DNA from: Sva-07 sp963828415
Lineage (GTDB): Bacteria; Actinomycetota; Acidimicrobiia; Acidimicrobiales; Ilumatobacteraceae
Assembly (NCBI GenBank): GCA_963828415.1
Contig: CAWHEI010000003.1
Location: forward strand, 558,001 to 622,000
Length of the DNA stretch: 64,000 nt
Direction of reading: 5' to 3'
Shown here: positions 17,791 through 25,999 of the stretch, one piece after another
Layout of the letters: every line of letters begins with the position of its first letter
How positions within the stretch are numbered: the first letter of the stretch is position 1
The notes under the pieces: model-generated
What the model saw: only the letters and a program-made list of their open reading frames with translations
Database searches by the model: none
Told to the model about the DNA's origin: nothing
Made by a program: the position numbers and the translations under genes

Positions 17791-17888
17791 AGCTCCTCGC
17801 CAACGAAGGCATGCCAGTACCGATCGAGTCATCATCGTGATGCTGGCGCAGGAGCTGTAGACGAGCTGGCCTGCGCGAGACTGCAGCG

Positions 17889-18782
17889 ATGGCGGACACC
17901 CTGCGAGTAGCGCAACTGTCGGACACCCACTTCTTGGAGCGTGGGCTCGAGCCCGAAGGGGGCCAGGCCTACGACACATCCGAAGCGTTCGACGCCCTGC
18001 TCGACGACCTGAGCAGTCGAGAGTTGGATCTCGTGGTGGTCACCGGCGACATCGCCGACCATGGGCGGGCCGAGCAGTACGAGATTGCCGCTGCGGCATT
18101 CGCTCGGCTGCCGTGTCCGGTTTTCGTGTGTCCAGGGAACCACGACTACGACTCCCCGTTCCGCACCGCTTTCCAGGCGCCTGACGTCTTCGTTCCCCGG
18201 GTGACCCATCACGGGCCGTGGTCGTTCGTCTACGCCGACTCGAATGCCGGCGCCATGGGCGCAGACGACTCAGGCCGGCTGCTCGATCCACCCGGCGAGG
18301 ACCGCCTGCACGGCAACGGCTCGCTCGGCGAGGCCGAGTCAGCGTGGTTGCGCGCGGCAACGACCGCGCACGACGCCGACCACGTGTTCGTGTGGGTGCA
18401 CCACCCGCCGGATGCCGATGTGCCGCTCTGCAACGACGAGGCCTACACAGCCGAATGGGAAGCGGTGGTGGCCGATCGTCCGAAGATCCGCGGCTTCGGT
18501 GGCGGCCACACTCACATCCCGTCGACGTACGAGTTCGCCGGGCGTCCGGTGTTCGTCGCCCCGTCACTCAAGAACAACTTCGATCTCCTCGCCAGTACCT
18601 GGCTGCCGCCGGGCTACCGGACCTACGAGTTCGGCCTCGACGGCACCGTCACCAGCGAGGTGCAACTCGTCGACGACGAGCGGTGGCCGCGTCGTCCCTT
18701 CGGACGGGCGATCCGCTCGCTGTTCATGGGCGAGATCTCCCACTCGGAACTGGCCGAGATCGCGGCGCGCCGCTCGCGCTGA
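17889..18782 (+). CDS. Calcineurin-like metallophosphoesterase (CpdA-type)
   Basis: A 297-residue cytosolic phosphoesterase with the full set of dimetal motifs in order: LSDTHF (near residue 9), GDIADHG (about 54), GNHD (about 83), VHHPP (about 176) and GGHTH (about 202). Order and spacing fit class III cyclic nucleotide phosphodiesterases (CpdA), but these also hydrolyse other phosphodiesters, so the substrate is open. It stands alone, with an HNH gene 11 bp downstream that could be co-transcribed. Confidence 0.88.
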   Translation: MADTLRVAQLSDTHFLERGLEPEGGQAYDTSEAFDALLDDLSSRELDLVVVTGDIADHGRAEQYEIAAAAFARLPCPVFVCPGNHDYDSPFRTAFQAPDVFVPRVTHHGPWSFVYADSNAGAMGADDSGRLLDPPGEDRLHGNGSLGEAESAWLRAATTAHDADHVFVWVHHPPDADVPLCNDEAYTAEWEAVVADRPKIRGFGGGHTHIPSTYEFAGRPVFVAPSLKNNFDLLASTWLPPGYRTYEFGLDGTVTSEVQLVDDERWPRRPFGRAIRSLFMGEISHSELAEIAARRSR

Positions 18783-18793
18783 GACGACGATCG

Positions 18794-19204
18794 ATGGCCG
18801 GGAACGGAACGCGCCGGGCACGAGCCGCGAAGAAGCGCAAGCGACGCATGGATCGCGCCGACAACGACCTCTCCGGGGACCAATGGGAAGCACTGAAGGC
18901 GGCGTGGGGCGGCTGCGCCTACTGCGGCGAGTCGACGGCGCCGATGCAACGAGACTGTGTGCTGGCGCTGTCGCGCGGCGGCCGATACACGCTCGACAAT
19001 GTCGTGCCTGCCTGCGGCTCGTGCAATTCGAGCAAATGCAACAACGAGGTCACCGGCTGGCTTCGCCGGAAACGTCTCGACGAGCGCGCCTTTCTCGTTC
19101 GGCAGATCGAGATCAGCCGCGAGCTCGCACGCCGGTTTCCGGCCGGACCGATCGACGGGGTAGCACCCGACACGGAGGCGACGGACGCGCGGGCGATTCG
19201 ATGA
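18794..19204 (+). CDS. HNH-domain protein
   Basis: A 136-residue protein with a basic N-terminus (RRARAAKKRKRRMDR) and a compact HNH/zinc-ribbon fold: CAYCG, then DCVLALSRGGRYTLDNVVPA, then CGSCNSSK. The two CxxC pairs would bind zinc. The first histidine of the HNH motif (normally DH) is Cys here (DCV), while the Asn (DNVVPAC) is kept. Whether nuclease activity survives is not clear from sequence; sequences of this shape recur in actinobacteria as I remember them. It begins 11 bp after the phosphoesterase gene. Confidence 0.8.
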   Translation: MAGNGTRRARAAKKRKRRMDRADNDLSGDQWEALKAAWGGCAYCGESTAPMQRDCVLALSRGGRYTLDNVVPACGSCNSSKCNNEVTGWLRRKRLDERAFLVRQIEISRELARRFPAGPIDGVAPDTEATDARAIR

Positions 19205-19293
19205 ATTCATCGACCAGCCATCGTCTCTACAGAGCAACAACCACGCGGTGGCCGCCGTGCCAACGCCCCAATTGACGTCGGGAGAGCAACGAG

Positions 19294-19875
19294 ATGAGAC
19301 CACTTCGATACGCGATCAACATCACGCTCGACGGCTGCGTCCATCACGAGGCAGGCGTCGCCCCGGACGAGGAGTCGATGCGCTACTGGACCGCTGAAAT
19401 GGGGCGAGCCGATGCCTTGCTGTTCGGGCGGGTGACCTACGAGATGATGGAGTCGGCATGGCGGCGACCGACCACCGGCACGTGGCCCGACTGGATGGAA
19501 CCGTGGGAGATCCCGTTCGCCGAGACCATCGACCCGGCGAAGAAGTACGTCGTCTCGAGCACGCTGAGCGAGGTCGATTGGAACGCCGAGCTGGTGCAAG
19601 GCGACGTGGGACAAGCCGTTCAGCGACTCAAGCAGGAGCCAGGCGAAGGGCTGTTCGTGGGTGGCGTGACCCTCCCCCTCGCGTTGGCCGATCTGGGACT
19701 GATCGATGAATACGAGTTCCTCGTGCAGCCGGTTCTTGCCGGCCACGGGCCGACGTTGCTCGCCGGTCTGCGCGACCGCATCCAGCTCGAACTGGTGAAC
19801 CGCCATGAGTTCCAGTCGGGGGCCGTCGCGCTGCGATACCGAGCCTCGTCGCCTCTCAGATCTCGGATGACCTGA
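19294..19875 (+). CDS. Dihydrofolate reductase-family protein (RibD C-terminal domain)
   Basis: A 193-residue protein of the free-standing RibD-C family, common in actinobacteria. It has the strand INITLDGCVHH near residue 10, ADALLFGRVTYEMMESAW near 40, and the NADPH-binding FVGGVTLPLALADLGLIDEY near 122. Such proteins are assumed to be NAD(P)H-dependent reductases of unknown substrate; they are not the folate enzyme itself. A Shine-Dalgarno-like gggaga lies 12 nt before the ATG. Single gene. Confidence 0.85.
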   Translation: MRPLRYAINITLDGCVHHEAGVAPDEESMRYWTAEMGRADALLFGRVTYEMMESAWRRPTTGTWPDWMEPWEIPFAETIDPAKKYVVSSTLSEVDWNAELVQGDVGQAVQRLKQEPGEGLFVGGVTLPLALADLGLIDEYEFLVQPVLAGHGPTLLAGLRDRIQLELVNRHEFQSGAVALRYRASSPLRSRMT

Positions 19876-20031
19876 CGGCTGGGTCGAGGTCGTCCACGAG
19901 GTTTTGAAGTGCCTCACCTCGCTTGGCGTCCCCGCTGGTCGGAGCAGTCAATGGTGAGTGTGGTCCAAGTGATCGACGGAGACGCTCGCATGGTGCCAGT
20001 GACACGCCGGCGGACTCCGCAAGCGGTCGGG

Positions 20032-21006
20032 CTACCAGGCGTACGCTTCGGGCGCGGTTCCGCCGGGGCCGGGGAAGATCGCGTCGATCGATGCCAGCGT
20101 GTCCGGAGCGAGGGTGATCTCGAGCGAGCGCAGCGAGGCACCGTCCAACTGGTCCAGAGTGCGCGGACCGATGATCGGGCACGTCACGCCGTCCTGGGCG
20201 AGGAGCCACGCCAACGCCACCGCTGCGGGCTCCTCGCCGAGCTCGGCGCACAACTGCTCCCATTGCTCCAGCCGTGGGCGCAGTTTGTCGATCCGCTTGA
20301 GCGCCTGTGGGGATTGGCGGCGGGCGCGGTCGGAGCCACCGAGTACGCCGCCGAGCAACCCGCCCGACAGCGGGCTCCACGGGATCACGCCGACCCCGTA
20401 CTCGCGGCATGCCGGGAGGACTTCGAGTTCCACGGTCCGCACCAGGAGGTTGTAGTGGCTCTGCTCGCTGACGAGGCCGAGCGTGTGACGGCGATCGGCG
20501 GCTTCGTTCGCCCGAGCGATGTGCCATCCGGCGAAGTTGCTGCTGCCGACGTAGGTGATCTTGCCCTGCTGGACCAGCGTGTCCATCGCCTGCCAGACCT
20601 CCTCCCACGGGGCGGTCCGGTCGATGTGGTGCATCTGGTAGAGATCGACGTGGTCGGTCTGCATCCGCCGCAGGCTGTCCTCGCAGGCCATCCGGATGTG
20701 ACGCGCCGACAGCCGACCGTCGTTCGGCCACTCGGACATCGCTCCGAACAGCTTCGTCGCCAGGACGATCTTGTCGCGCCGGCCGCCACCCTGGGCGAAC
20801 CAACGTCCGATGATCGACTCGGTGGCGCCGGCGCCCTTGTCACCGCCATAGCGGTTCGCCGTGTCGAAGAAGTTGATCCCGAGCTCGACTGCACGATCCA
20901 TGATCGCGAACGATTCGTCCTCGGGCGTCTGGGGCCCGAAGTTCATCGTGCCGAGACACAGCTCGCTCACCTGGAGGGCGGTACGGCCCAGTCGTCGATA
21001 GCGCAT
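20032..21006 (-). CDS. Aldo/keto reductase
   Basis: A 324-residue TIM-barrel oxidoreductase. The catalytic tetrad is visible: Asp in FFDTANRYG (with Tyr), Lys in VLATKLFG and His in YQMHHID; NADPH-binding IPWSPLSGGLLGG and PIIGPRTLDQL follow. It resembles the YajO/Tas subgroup, whose substrates are unknown aldehydes or ketones. The ATG at 21006 follows the standard opening MRYRRLGRTALQVSELCLGT. Convergent with the RibD-C gene; 156 bp between them hold no gene I can support. Confidence 0.9.
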   Translation of the reverse strand: MRYRRLGRTALQVSELCLGTMNFGPQTPEDESFAIMDRAVELGINFFDTANRYGGDKGAGATESIIGRWFAQGGGRRDKIVLATKLFGAMSEWPNDGRLSARHIRMACEDSLRRMQTDHVDLYQMHHIDRTAPWEEVWQAMDTLVQQGKITYVGSSNFAGWHIARANEAADRRHTLGLVSEQSHYNLLVRTVELEVLPACREYGVGVIPWSPLSGGLLGGVLGGSDRARRQSPQALKRIDKLRPRLEQWEQLCAELGEEPAAVALAWLLAQDGVTCPIIGPRTLDQLDGASLRSLEITLAPDTLASIDAIFPGPGGTAPEAYAW

Positions 21007-21162
21007 GGCTTCATGCTCGCAGACCCAGGTCCCGTGTCCGATGCCGGGCGACCCACGAGAACCAGCTTGCCGTCCCTCGCGGCTCATCAGTCCGATCCTC
21101 CCGGCGTTTGGTGACATTTCTCATGGCGAGGCGAGGTCCACTCTCGATCTACGCTTGCGGTT

Positions 21163-21408
21163 GTGAAGGGCTCGGAGGAACGGCGATCCAACCGCAGCTG
21201 GAAGCTCGCTGCATCGCTGCTCGGCTTTGTGGCTCTCGTTGCCGCCAGCGCGACGGTCAGCCTCCTCGACCTTGATGCTCCTTGGGGACTCGTCATCTAC
21301 GTCGGTGTGATTGCGACCGTGGTCCTGGGGGGCACCATGTGGCTCGTGCCCAGCTCTCGTGTGAAGCAGGTGCAGCGGACCGCGGGCACGCCCGACACTC
21401 GGCACTGA
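21163..21408 (+). CDS. Small two-span membrane protein
   Basis: An 81-residue protein with a basic N-terminus (MKGSEERRSNRSWK), membrane segments at about residues 15-34 and 41-61, and a charged C-terminus. No family recognised. GTG start at 21163 is placed 7 nt after TACGCT, matching the leaderless promoter pattern, and codon use is typical for the genome. The 3' side carries the repeat beginning at 21424. Confidence 0.55.
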   Translation: MKGSEERRSNRSWKLAASLLGFVALVAASATVSLLDLDAPWGLVIYVGVIATVVLGGTMWLVPSSRVKQVQRTAGTPDTRH

Positions 21409-21423
21409 CGCGGGGTCCCTCGG

Positions 21424-21615
21424 CCGGCGATCTGGGGCAGTGCGGCTACGTCCGCGGGTAAGCGATGGAAGTGAAGATGGGCTGTGTTGTCCGCTCGCCG
21501 CGCTTGCAGAGTGCGCCCATTCCGGGCAATCTGCTCGGGCGCGTCGAGCCGCTGCGCCACGACCACCAACCGATGGCCGCCTACGGCCGAGAATGAGAGA
21601 CCGCCATGAGTACCG
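21424..21615 (+). repeat. ~190-bp duplicated leader module, copy 1
   Basis: About 80 percent identical (by eye) to 27374-27566. It starts with CCGGCGATCTGGGGCAGTGC and runs through TGTTGTCCGCTCG to the start codon and first codons (ATGAGTACCGA) of the SnoaL-like gene. In this copy a short frame, MAAYGRE, ends just before the gene's start. The conserved segment ends inside a coding start, so it may be a transcript leader that moved together with a gene end. Confidence 0.75.
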
Positions 21616-21938
21616 ACGTGCCGAAACTGATCGAGACCTATCAACGCGCTCACGACCAGCGCGACACCGACACCGCCTTGGCGACGTTCAGCGCCGACGC
21701 CACTGTCGTCGACGACGGCCGCACTCACAGCGGCACTGACGAGATCCGGTCGTGGCTCGACAACGCCGCCAGCGAGTACACCTACACCCGGACCCTGACC
21801 GGCGTCGCGGATGACGGCGACGGTAGCTACATCGTGTCGAACCATCTGTCGGGCAACTTCCCCGGAGGCGAAGCCGACCTCCGGTACCGCTTCCGGCTCG
21901 AAGACGGCCTGATCCACCGACTCGAGATCGCTCCCTGA
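21606..21938 (+). CDS. SnoaL-like (NTF2-fold) protein
   Basis: A 110-residue cone-shaped alpha+beta barrel protein typical of the SnoaL/YybH group. The opening IETYQRAHDQRDTDTALATF and ATVVDDGRTHSGTDEIRSWL are standard; the closing RYRFRLEDGLIHRLEIAP forms the last strands. Members bind or transform small molecules; the function is unpredictable without a partner. Start ATG at 21606 lies inside the duplicated leader module, so its expression signals are those of the repeat. Confidence 0.85.
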   Translation: MSTDVPKLIETYQRAHDQRDTDTALATFSADATVVDDGRTHSGTDEIRSWLDNAASEYTYTRTLTGVADDGDGSYIVSNHLSGNFPGGEADLRYRFRLEDGLIHRLEIAP

Positions 21939-22107
21939 CTCGGCGCGCCGGAACAACACGCTGAAGCGCCGACCCTCCGGAGTGTGAGCCATGGGAGAAC
22001 CGTGAGTTTGCTTCGCGAAGCCGAGCCTGGCGTCCTCGAACAAGGTGGCGGTCCGGCGCCATATCCGATGAAGGTCGTCGTGCAGGCGTCGACATAGCCT
22101 CACCGGC

Positions 22108-22671
22108 GTGTTCGACGGCGAGCCGATCTTCTTCCGCGCTCCGCACGAGTTCCGCGACTGGCTGGAGCGCCATCACGCGACGGCGACGGAGTGCGTGGTG
22201 GGCTACTGGAAGACGCACACGGGCAAGCCCTCGCTCCGATGGGCCGACGCCGTGCGCGAGGCGCTGTGCTTCGGCTGGATCGACGGGCAGAGTCGCTCGA
22301 TCGACGGCGAACGCCACATGCAGCGGTTCACGCCACGCAAGAGCCGCCGCTGGAGCGCCGTGAACGTCGCGCTCGTGGCCGAGCTCGAGGCCGAGGGCCG
22401 CATGACCGAGGCCGGACGGCGAGCGTTCGCCGCACGCGACACAAGCGAGGAGCCGTACTCGACGTCGAAGCGGCCCAGCGAGCTGCCGCCTGAGTTCGAC
22501 GAGCGCCTGCGCCGAGACCACCCGAACGCAGCCGCCTTCTGGGACTCCACGCCGCCGAGCTACCGCAAGATGCGCTCCTTCTGGATCAGCGAGGCGAAGC
22601 GCCCCGAGACGCGCGAGCGGCGATTCGGTCTGCTCGTCGAGGCCTGCGCCGCGGGCGAGCGGCTCCCGTAA
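22108..22671 (+). CDS. YdeI/OmpD-associated family protein
   Basis: A 187-residue protein with the YdeI signature: FFRAPHEFRDWLERHHATAT, the central EALCFGWIDGQSRSID and FTPRKSRRWSAVNVALVAEL. The C-terminal helix pair ends with ISEAKRPETRERR. The family is linked to resistance against antimicrobial peptides and bacteriocins in some bacteria; mechanism unknown. GTG start at 22108, with TAGCCT ending 7 nt upstream. Single gene in the cassette-like region. Confidence 0.88.
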   Translation: MFDGEPIFFRAPHEFRDWLERHHATATECVVGYWKTHTGKPSLRWADAVREALCFGWIDGQSRSIDGERHMQRFTPRKSRRWSAVNVALVAELEAEGRMTEAGRRAFAARDTSEEPYSTSKRPSELPPEFDERLRRDHPNAAAFWDSTPPSYRKMRSFWISEAKRPETRERRFGLLVEACAAGERLP

Positions 22672-22771
22672 TCCGCCGGCTTGTGGTGGCAGCGTCTTGT
22701 ACCCGGCGTTCGGCGGCACTCGATCCATGGCGGCGTCAAGCCCTCCGCACCTTCGCGCGACCGGGCGCGGT

Positions 22772-23246
22772 TCAGGTGGCGGATACCCCGATGATCCACA
22801 CGACAGCGGCCAACAGAGCCGAGGTCAACTCGAGCAGCATCGAAACACCAACGGCGCGCAATGCTGCCTGGGTCGAAGGCCACGCCATCCGTGCGCCGAC
22901 CCGCTGGACCTCCGATGCGTAGATGCCAAGGACGAAGCCGATGAACATCTACGACCGGAACGACGAAGAACCCGACGATGGCCACCATCCCGCCAACGAC
23001 CAGCGAGCGGTTGGGAACCCCGTCGGTACGCAACCGTCGGCCGGGGATCGTGTACTTGACGATCTGGCCGGCGGCGATCAATGCCGTCGCAACGCCCACG
23101 ACAGCCCAACCTGTAGCGGTCCCAACGCTGAAGCCCCACACCACGATGGCCGACCAGACGAGCAAGGCGCCAGGAAGCAGCGGCACCACGACACCAACCA
23201 GCCCGACAGCGATGCTGACGGCGACGAGTACATCGATACCGGTCAT
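22772..23246 (-). pseudogene. DUF456 membrane protein, frameshifted
   Basis: Frame one: MTGIDVLVAVSIAVGLVGVV, LPGALLVWSAIVVWGFS and GGMVAIVGFFVVPVV. Frame two, after a single-base change near 22945: MFIGFVLGIYASEVQRVGAR, MAWPSTQAALRAVGVSMLLE and VVWIIGVSAT. Together they give the typical ~158-residue DUF456 protein with glycine-rich membrane hairpins. The 475-bp span is one base over a codon multiple. The function of the family is unknown. The break is either a mutation or a sequence error. Confidence 0.7.
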
Positions 23247-23353
23247 CTTCACCAGACTCGCAGACCGCTGAACCGATGGTGTCGTTCCCAACCCGCGCAC
23301 CGACGTCCATCTCGACCCGGAGGGCGTTCGGCGGGCACACTTCGTACGTGGTC

Positions 23354-23572
23354 ATGCTGCGCCGTCGCTCGTCAGGCTGGGACGGTGAAGATCGAGTTTC
23401 AGGTGACGATGACGTGCCAGTTGCGATCGCGGCGCAACTGGCCGCCTACTGGGTCGCCGGCGAGCGCCACGCTGCTGGCACCGACAGTGCGATGACGGCG
23501 ATCGTGTTGGAGGGCAACGACTTCACCGTTGCGGCCAGCGATGTCCTTCCCCGAGCCGGCGGCTGGGGATAG
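23354..23572 (+). CDS. Short hypothetical protein, possibly a fragment
   Basis: An open frame of 72 codons (MLRRRSSGWDGEDRVSGDDD, then VPVAIAAQLAAYWVAGERHA). Codon third positions are GC-rich, and the C-terminal half looks protein-like (alternating hydrophobic pattern), but I recognise no family. It may be the tail of a larger gene that has lost its front. CCGCCGGCTT followed by a GTGG tract 7 bp after its stop resembles the sequence after the YdeI gene. Confidence 0.3.
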   Translation: MLRRRSSGWDGEDRVSGDDDVPVAIAAQLAAYWVAGERHAAGTDSAMTAIVLEGNDFTVAASDVLPRAGGWG

Positions 23573-23612
23573 TCCGCTCCGCCGGCTTCTGGTGGTCGGC
23601 CACACTGGAGTC

Positions 23613-24416
23613 ATGAGTGACGAGCCGGTCCTGGATTCCGAGGTCTTGGCGTACTACGACCGAGGACGTGAACGTTCACGACTGGAGACGACCAGTCGTC
23701 TGGAGTACCTGAGGACACGCGAACTGCTGGGCCGATTCCTGCCAGGTCCACCAGCACGCATTCTCGATGTCGGCGGGGGCACCGGCGCCTACGCAGTGCC
23801 CCTGATAGAGGCTGGCTACGACGTGGTCCTGGTCGATCCGGTTCCGCTGCATGTCGACCAGGCCCGACAGGCAGGCGCGAATTCTGCTGTTGTTGGTGAC
23901 GCCCGATCACTCGAGTTCGATGATGACTCGTTCGATGCCGTGCTGCTGCTGGGTCCGCTGTATCACCTGACCGATCGCGACGATCGGGTGCGCGCACTTC
24001 GGGAAACAGCACGAGTGGCGCGACCTTCTGGTGTCATCCTGGCGGCGGTGATCTCGCGATTCGCTTCGACGCTCGACGGGTTGAGCGCCGGCTTCTTGTT
24101 GGACGACCGCTTCCAACGGATCGTCGAGACGGATCTCGCCACCGGACGCCACGAGAACGCCGATCTCGTGCCCGGGTGGTTCACGACGGCGTACTTTCAT
24201 CATCCGGATGAACTCGACGGCGAGTTCGTCGACGCCGGCTGCCAGGTTCGCAAGGTCGTGGCGATCGAGGGGCCGACGTCTGGCATGCCCGATCTCGCAG
24301 CTTGGCTTGATGACGAGGAGCGACGTGCGATTCTTCTGGGAGCAATCGGCAGCGTCGAGTCCGAGCCGAGCCTGCTCGGCAGCTCCAGTCACATTCTCAT
24401 CGTTGCCAGTCTGTGA
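23613..24416 (+). CDS. Class I SAM-dependent methyltransferase
   Basis: A 267-residue methyltransferase. Motif I is ILDVGGGTGAYAVPL (about residue 51), the acidic residue after strand 2 is in VVLVDPVPLHVDQA, motif II contains GDARSLEFDDDSFDAVLLLG, and the helical insert LYHLTDRDDRVRALRETARV is typical of the UbiE/Methyltransf_11-like group. Methyl acceptor unknown. ATG at 23613 was chosen since earlier frames lack family similarity. No partner gene. Confidence 0.88.
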   Translation: MSDEPVLDSEVLAYYDRGRERSRLETTSRLEYLRTRELLGRFLPGPPARILDVGGGTGAYAVPLIEAGYDVVLVDPVPLHVDQARQAGANSAVVGDARSLEFDDDSFDAVLLLGPLYHLTDRDDRVRALRETARVARPSGVILAAVISRFASTLDGLSAGFLLDDRFQRIVETDLATGRHENADLVPGWFTTAYFHHPDELDGEFVDAGCQVRKVVAIEGPTSGMPDLAAWLDDEERRAILLGAIGSVESEPSLLGSSSHILIVASL

Positions 24417-24439
24417 GCGCCCAGATGCGGCAGCCCGTC

Positions 24440-24517
24440 CCGGTGGTGAGGGACGGTCGGGTCGGCGCTCGGGAAACGTCAGCGGTGGCTCCATCGAGTG
24501 CGAATACAGTCCGTCGC
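24440..24517 (+). repeat. ~77-bp dispersed repeat, copy A
   Basis: Roughly 80 percent identical (by eye) to 30423-30500. Shared parts include GGTGAGGGAC, GTCGGGT, GCGCTCGGGAAA and GAATACAGTCCGT. It begins 24 bp after the methyltransferase stop codon. In copy B the TACAGT inside the repeat is positioned as the -10 box of the next gene; here no gene follows on the plus strand, so this copy looks orphaned. Confidence 0.7.
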
Positions 24518-24651
24518 ACGTCGAACTCGTTGACTTCGTCGTGGACCTACTCGCTTAGCCATCGACCCATTCCGTCCTGGAGCCGGCGGCCGGGGACACT
24601 TTGGGCGAGCGCCTTGTGACAGCGGCCGCGGACGGCCCGTTCGGTGCCTGA

Positions 24652-25158
24652 TCACACGGATCGGCCGGCGAAGGCGGCGAGGCGTTGATATGCGTCGGCA
24701 TCGGCGGGCGCGCGCTGCTCGGGGCCGAACGCATCGCCGCGCATGTCGTCGGTCATCGAAGATGTCATGAACGCGTGACCTACCTCGGCCACCTCGGGAT
24801 CGAGGTCGGCGGTCGCGCCGCCCAGAGCGGTCGCCAGGTCGTAAGTGTGAACAGCGAGTTCCGCGGCGGCCATCCCTTCCGGAAACTCATTGCCGGGGGC
24901 ATCGAGCGCCTCGACCAGCGCCCGACCCTGCTGGTCGAGCGCTGACGCAGGGTCGTCATGATGGGTCGAGTCCGCCCAGTCGGGTCGGCCGCCGCGCGCC
25001 ATGATTGCCATGCCGACGACACTGTTGACGATGTGGTCACTCAGGTCGGCCACGGTCCATTGCGCACACGGCGTCGGTCGGGCTGCGTCCCCAGGTGTGA
25101 CAGCGCGCAAGAGGGTCCCGAGCTGGTCGAGCCCACAGTTGACGGTCGACGTGGTCAT
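24652..25158 (-). CDS. TIGR03086-family metal-binding protein (DinB/maleylpyruvate isomerase-like)
   Basis: A 168-residue four-helix protein. It shows the opening LLRAVTPGDAARPTPCAQWT then VADLSDHIVNSVVGMAI, with His in DLSDHIV, and AVHTYDLATALG with a second His, as in the DinB-like metal-binding fold. Relatives include mycothiol-dependent maleylpyruvate isomerases, and many are uncharacterised mycothiol-linked transferases. ATG at 25158 chosen. The frame stays open for 128 more codons upstream (see next entry). Confidence 0.85.
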   Translation of the reverse strand: MTTSTVNCGLDQLGTLLRAVTPGDAARPTPCAQWTVADLSDHIVNSVVGMAIMARGGRPDWADSTHHDDPASALDQQGRALVEALDAPGNEFPEGMAAAELAVHTYDLATALGGATADLDPEVAEVGHAFMTSSMTDDMRGDAFGPEQRAPADADAYQRLAAFAGRSV

Positions 25159-25542
25159 GATCCATGTTGACCCGCACGTGGGCAGCTTGCAAGCGTCTCG
25201 CGCCGGACGACCGAGATGGGCTGCACGGAGCACTTTGCAGATCAGCTGCGGGAGCGCCCCCCGAACACGTACGGCGTCGGAAGATTGCATCGTTGTGCGG
25301 GCCGCCGCCGTCGGTGCTGCCCGTGCCGCGGCCCGGGCCGGCTTGCGAGCAATGTCATCGCCGAGGAGTTCTCGCACATCGAGATCTGGGGCGGATGCTG
25401 CGACACTCGGGAAACCCACCTCGACGAGATCACCCGCAACGTCGCAACGCGAGCGCTTGACGCGTGAGTGCTCGATGGCCACGACGTAGCCGAGGTCGTC
25501 GCTCGCCCACCGGGCCACCTCGTCGAACACGGTCGGCTCCAT
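25159..25542 (-). other. Open frame of unknown status upstream of the TIGR03086 gene
   Basis: This gap of about 450 bp between the TIGR03086 gene and the VOC gene contains an in-frame open stretch from ATG 25542 (MEPTVFDEVARWASDDLGYV, then VAIEHSRVKRSRCDVAGD) without a stop before the downstream gene. The first 60 codons have good GC3 bias; the rest is Ala/Arg-rich and less convincing. It could be an N-terminal extension, a decayed gene fused by a lost stop, or chance. I see no other gene here. Confidence 0.25.
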
Positions 25543-25612
25543 GGACAAACATCGATGCGACTCGCTCGACCTCGGCGGCGACGTTGGCGTAGCCAACGAT
25601 CGGGGCTGGGAA

Positions 25613-25999
25613 TCAGGTGCCGGCGGGTTGGAACAGCTCGATGTAGTTGTCGGAGGGGTCCCGGAGCAGGACTTGTCGTCCGCCGGGTCCGTCGACGATC
25701 GGGTTCCGGAACGAGGTGCCGGCGTCGGTGAGTCGGGAGAATTCGCGGTCGATGTCATCGACGATGAGATGGATCCGATTCCATCCACCGGAGGTGGGTG
25801 TGGTCCCGTCGTCCATGGGACGGCCGGCCGAGCTCGTCGGTCCGGACAGCAGCAGCCGGAGGTTGCCTCGCTTGACGTCGGCGAACGCCGGGGCGAAGTT
25901 GTTGAGGATCTCGAAGTCGAGATGCTCGGTGTAGAACGCTACCGATTCGGCGACGTCGTTCACGAGGTATCGGACGCTGACGAGTTCATCGTTTGACAT
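25613..25999 (-). CDS. VOC-family (glyoxalase-like) protein
   Basis: A 128-residue vicinal-oxygen-chelate protein with the typical two beta-alpha-beta3 halves: VRYLVNDVAESVAFYTEHLD and IHLIVDDIDREFSRLTDAGT, ending DPSDNYIELFQPAGT with the metal-site Glu. Its start overlaps the stop region of the ArsR-ArsC fusion by 14 bp, so it is co-translated with an arsenic-type gene. It lacks the vicinal cysteines of the organoarsenical lyase ArsI, so that role is not supported. Substrate unknown. Confidence 0.85.
   Translation of the reverse strand: MSNDELVSVRYLVNDVAESVAFYTEHLDFEILNNFAPAFADVKRGNLRLLLSGPTSSAGRPMDDGTTPTSGGWNRIHLIVDDIDREFSRLTDAGTSFRNPIVDGPGGRQVLLRDPSDNYIELFQPAGT

Noticed and set aside
25613..25999. 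ArsI organoarsenical lyase
   Set aside because: The VOC protein overlaps an arsenic-type gene but lacks the paired cysteines of ArsI.
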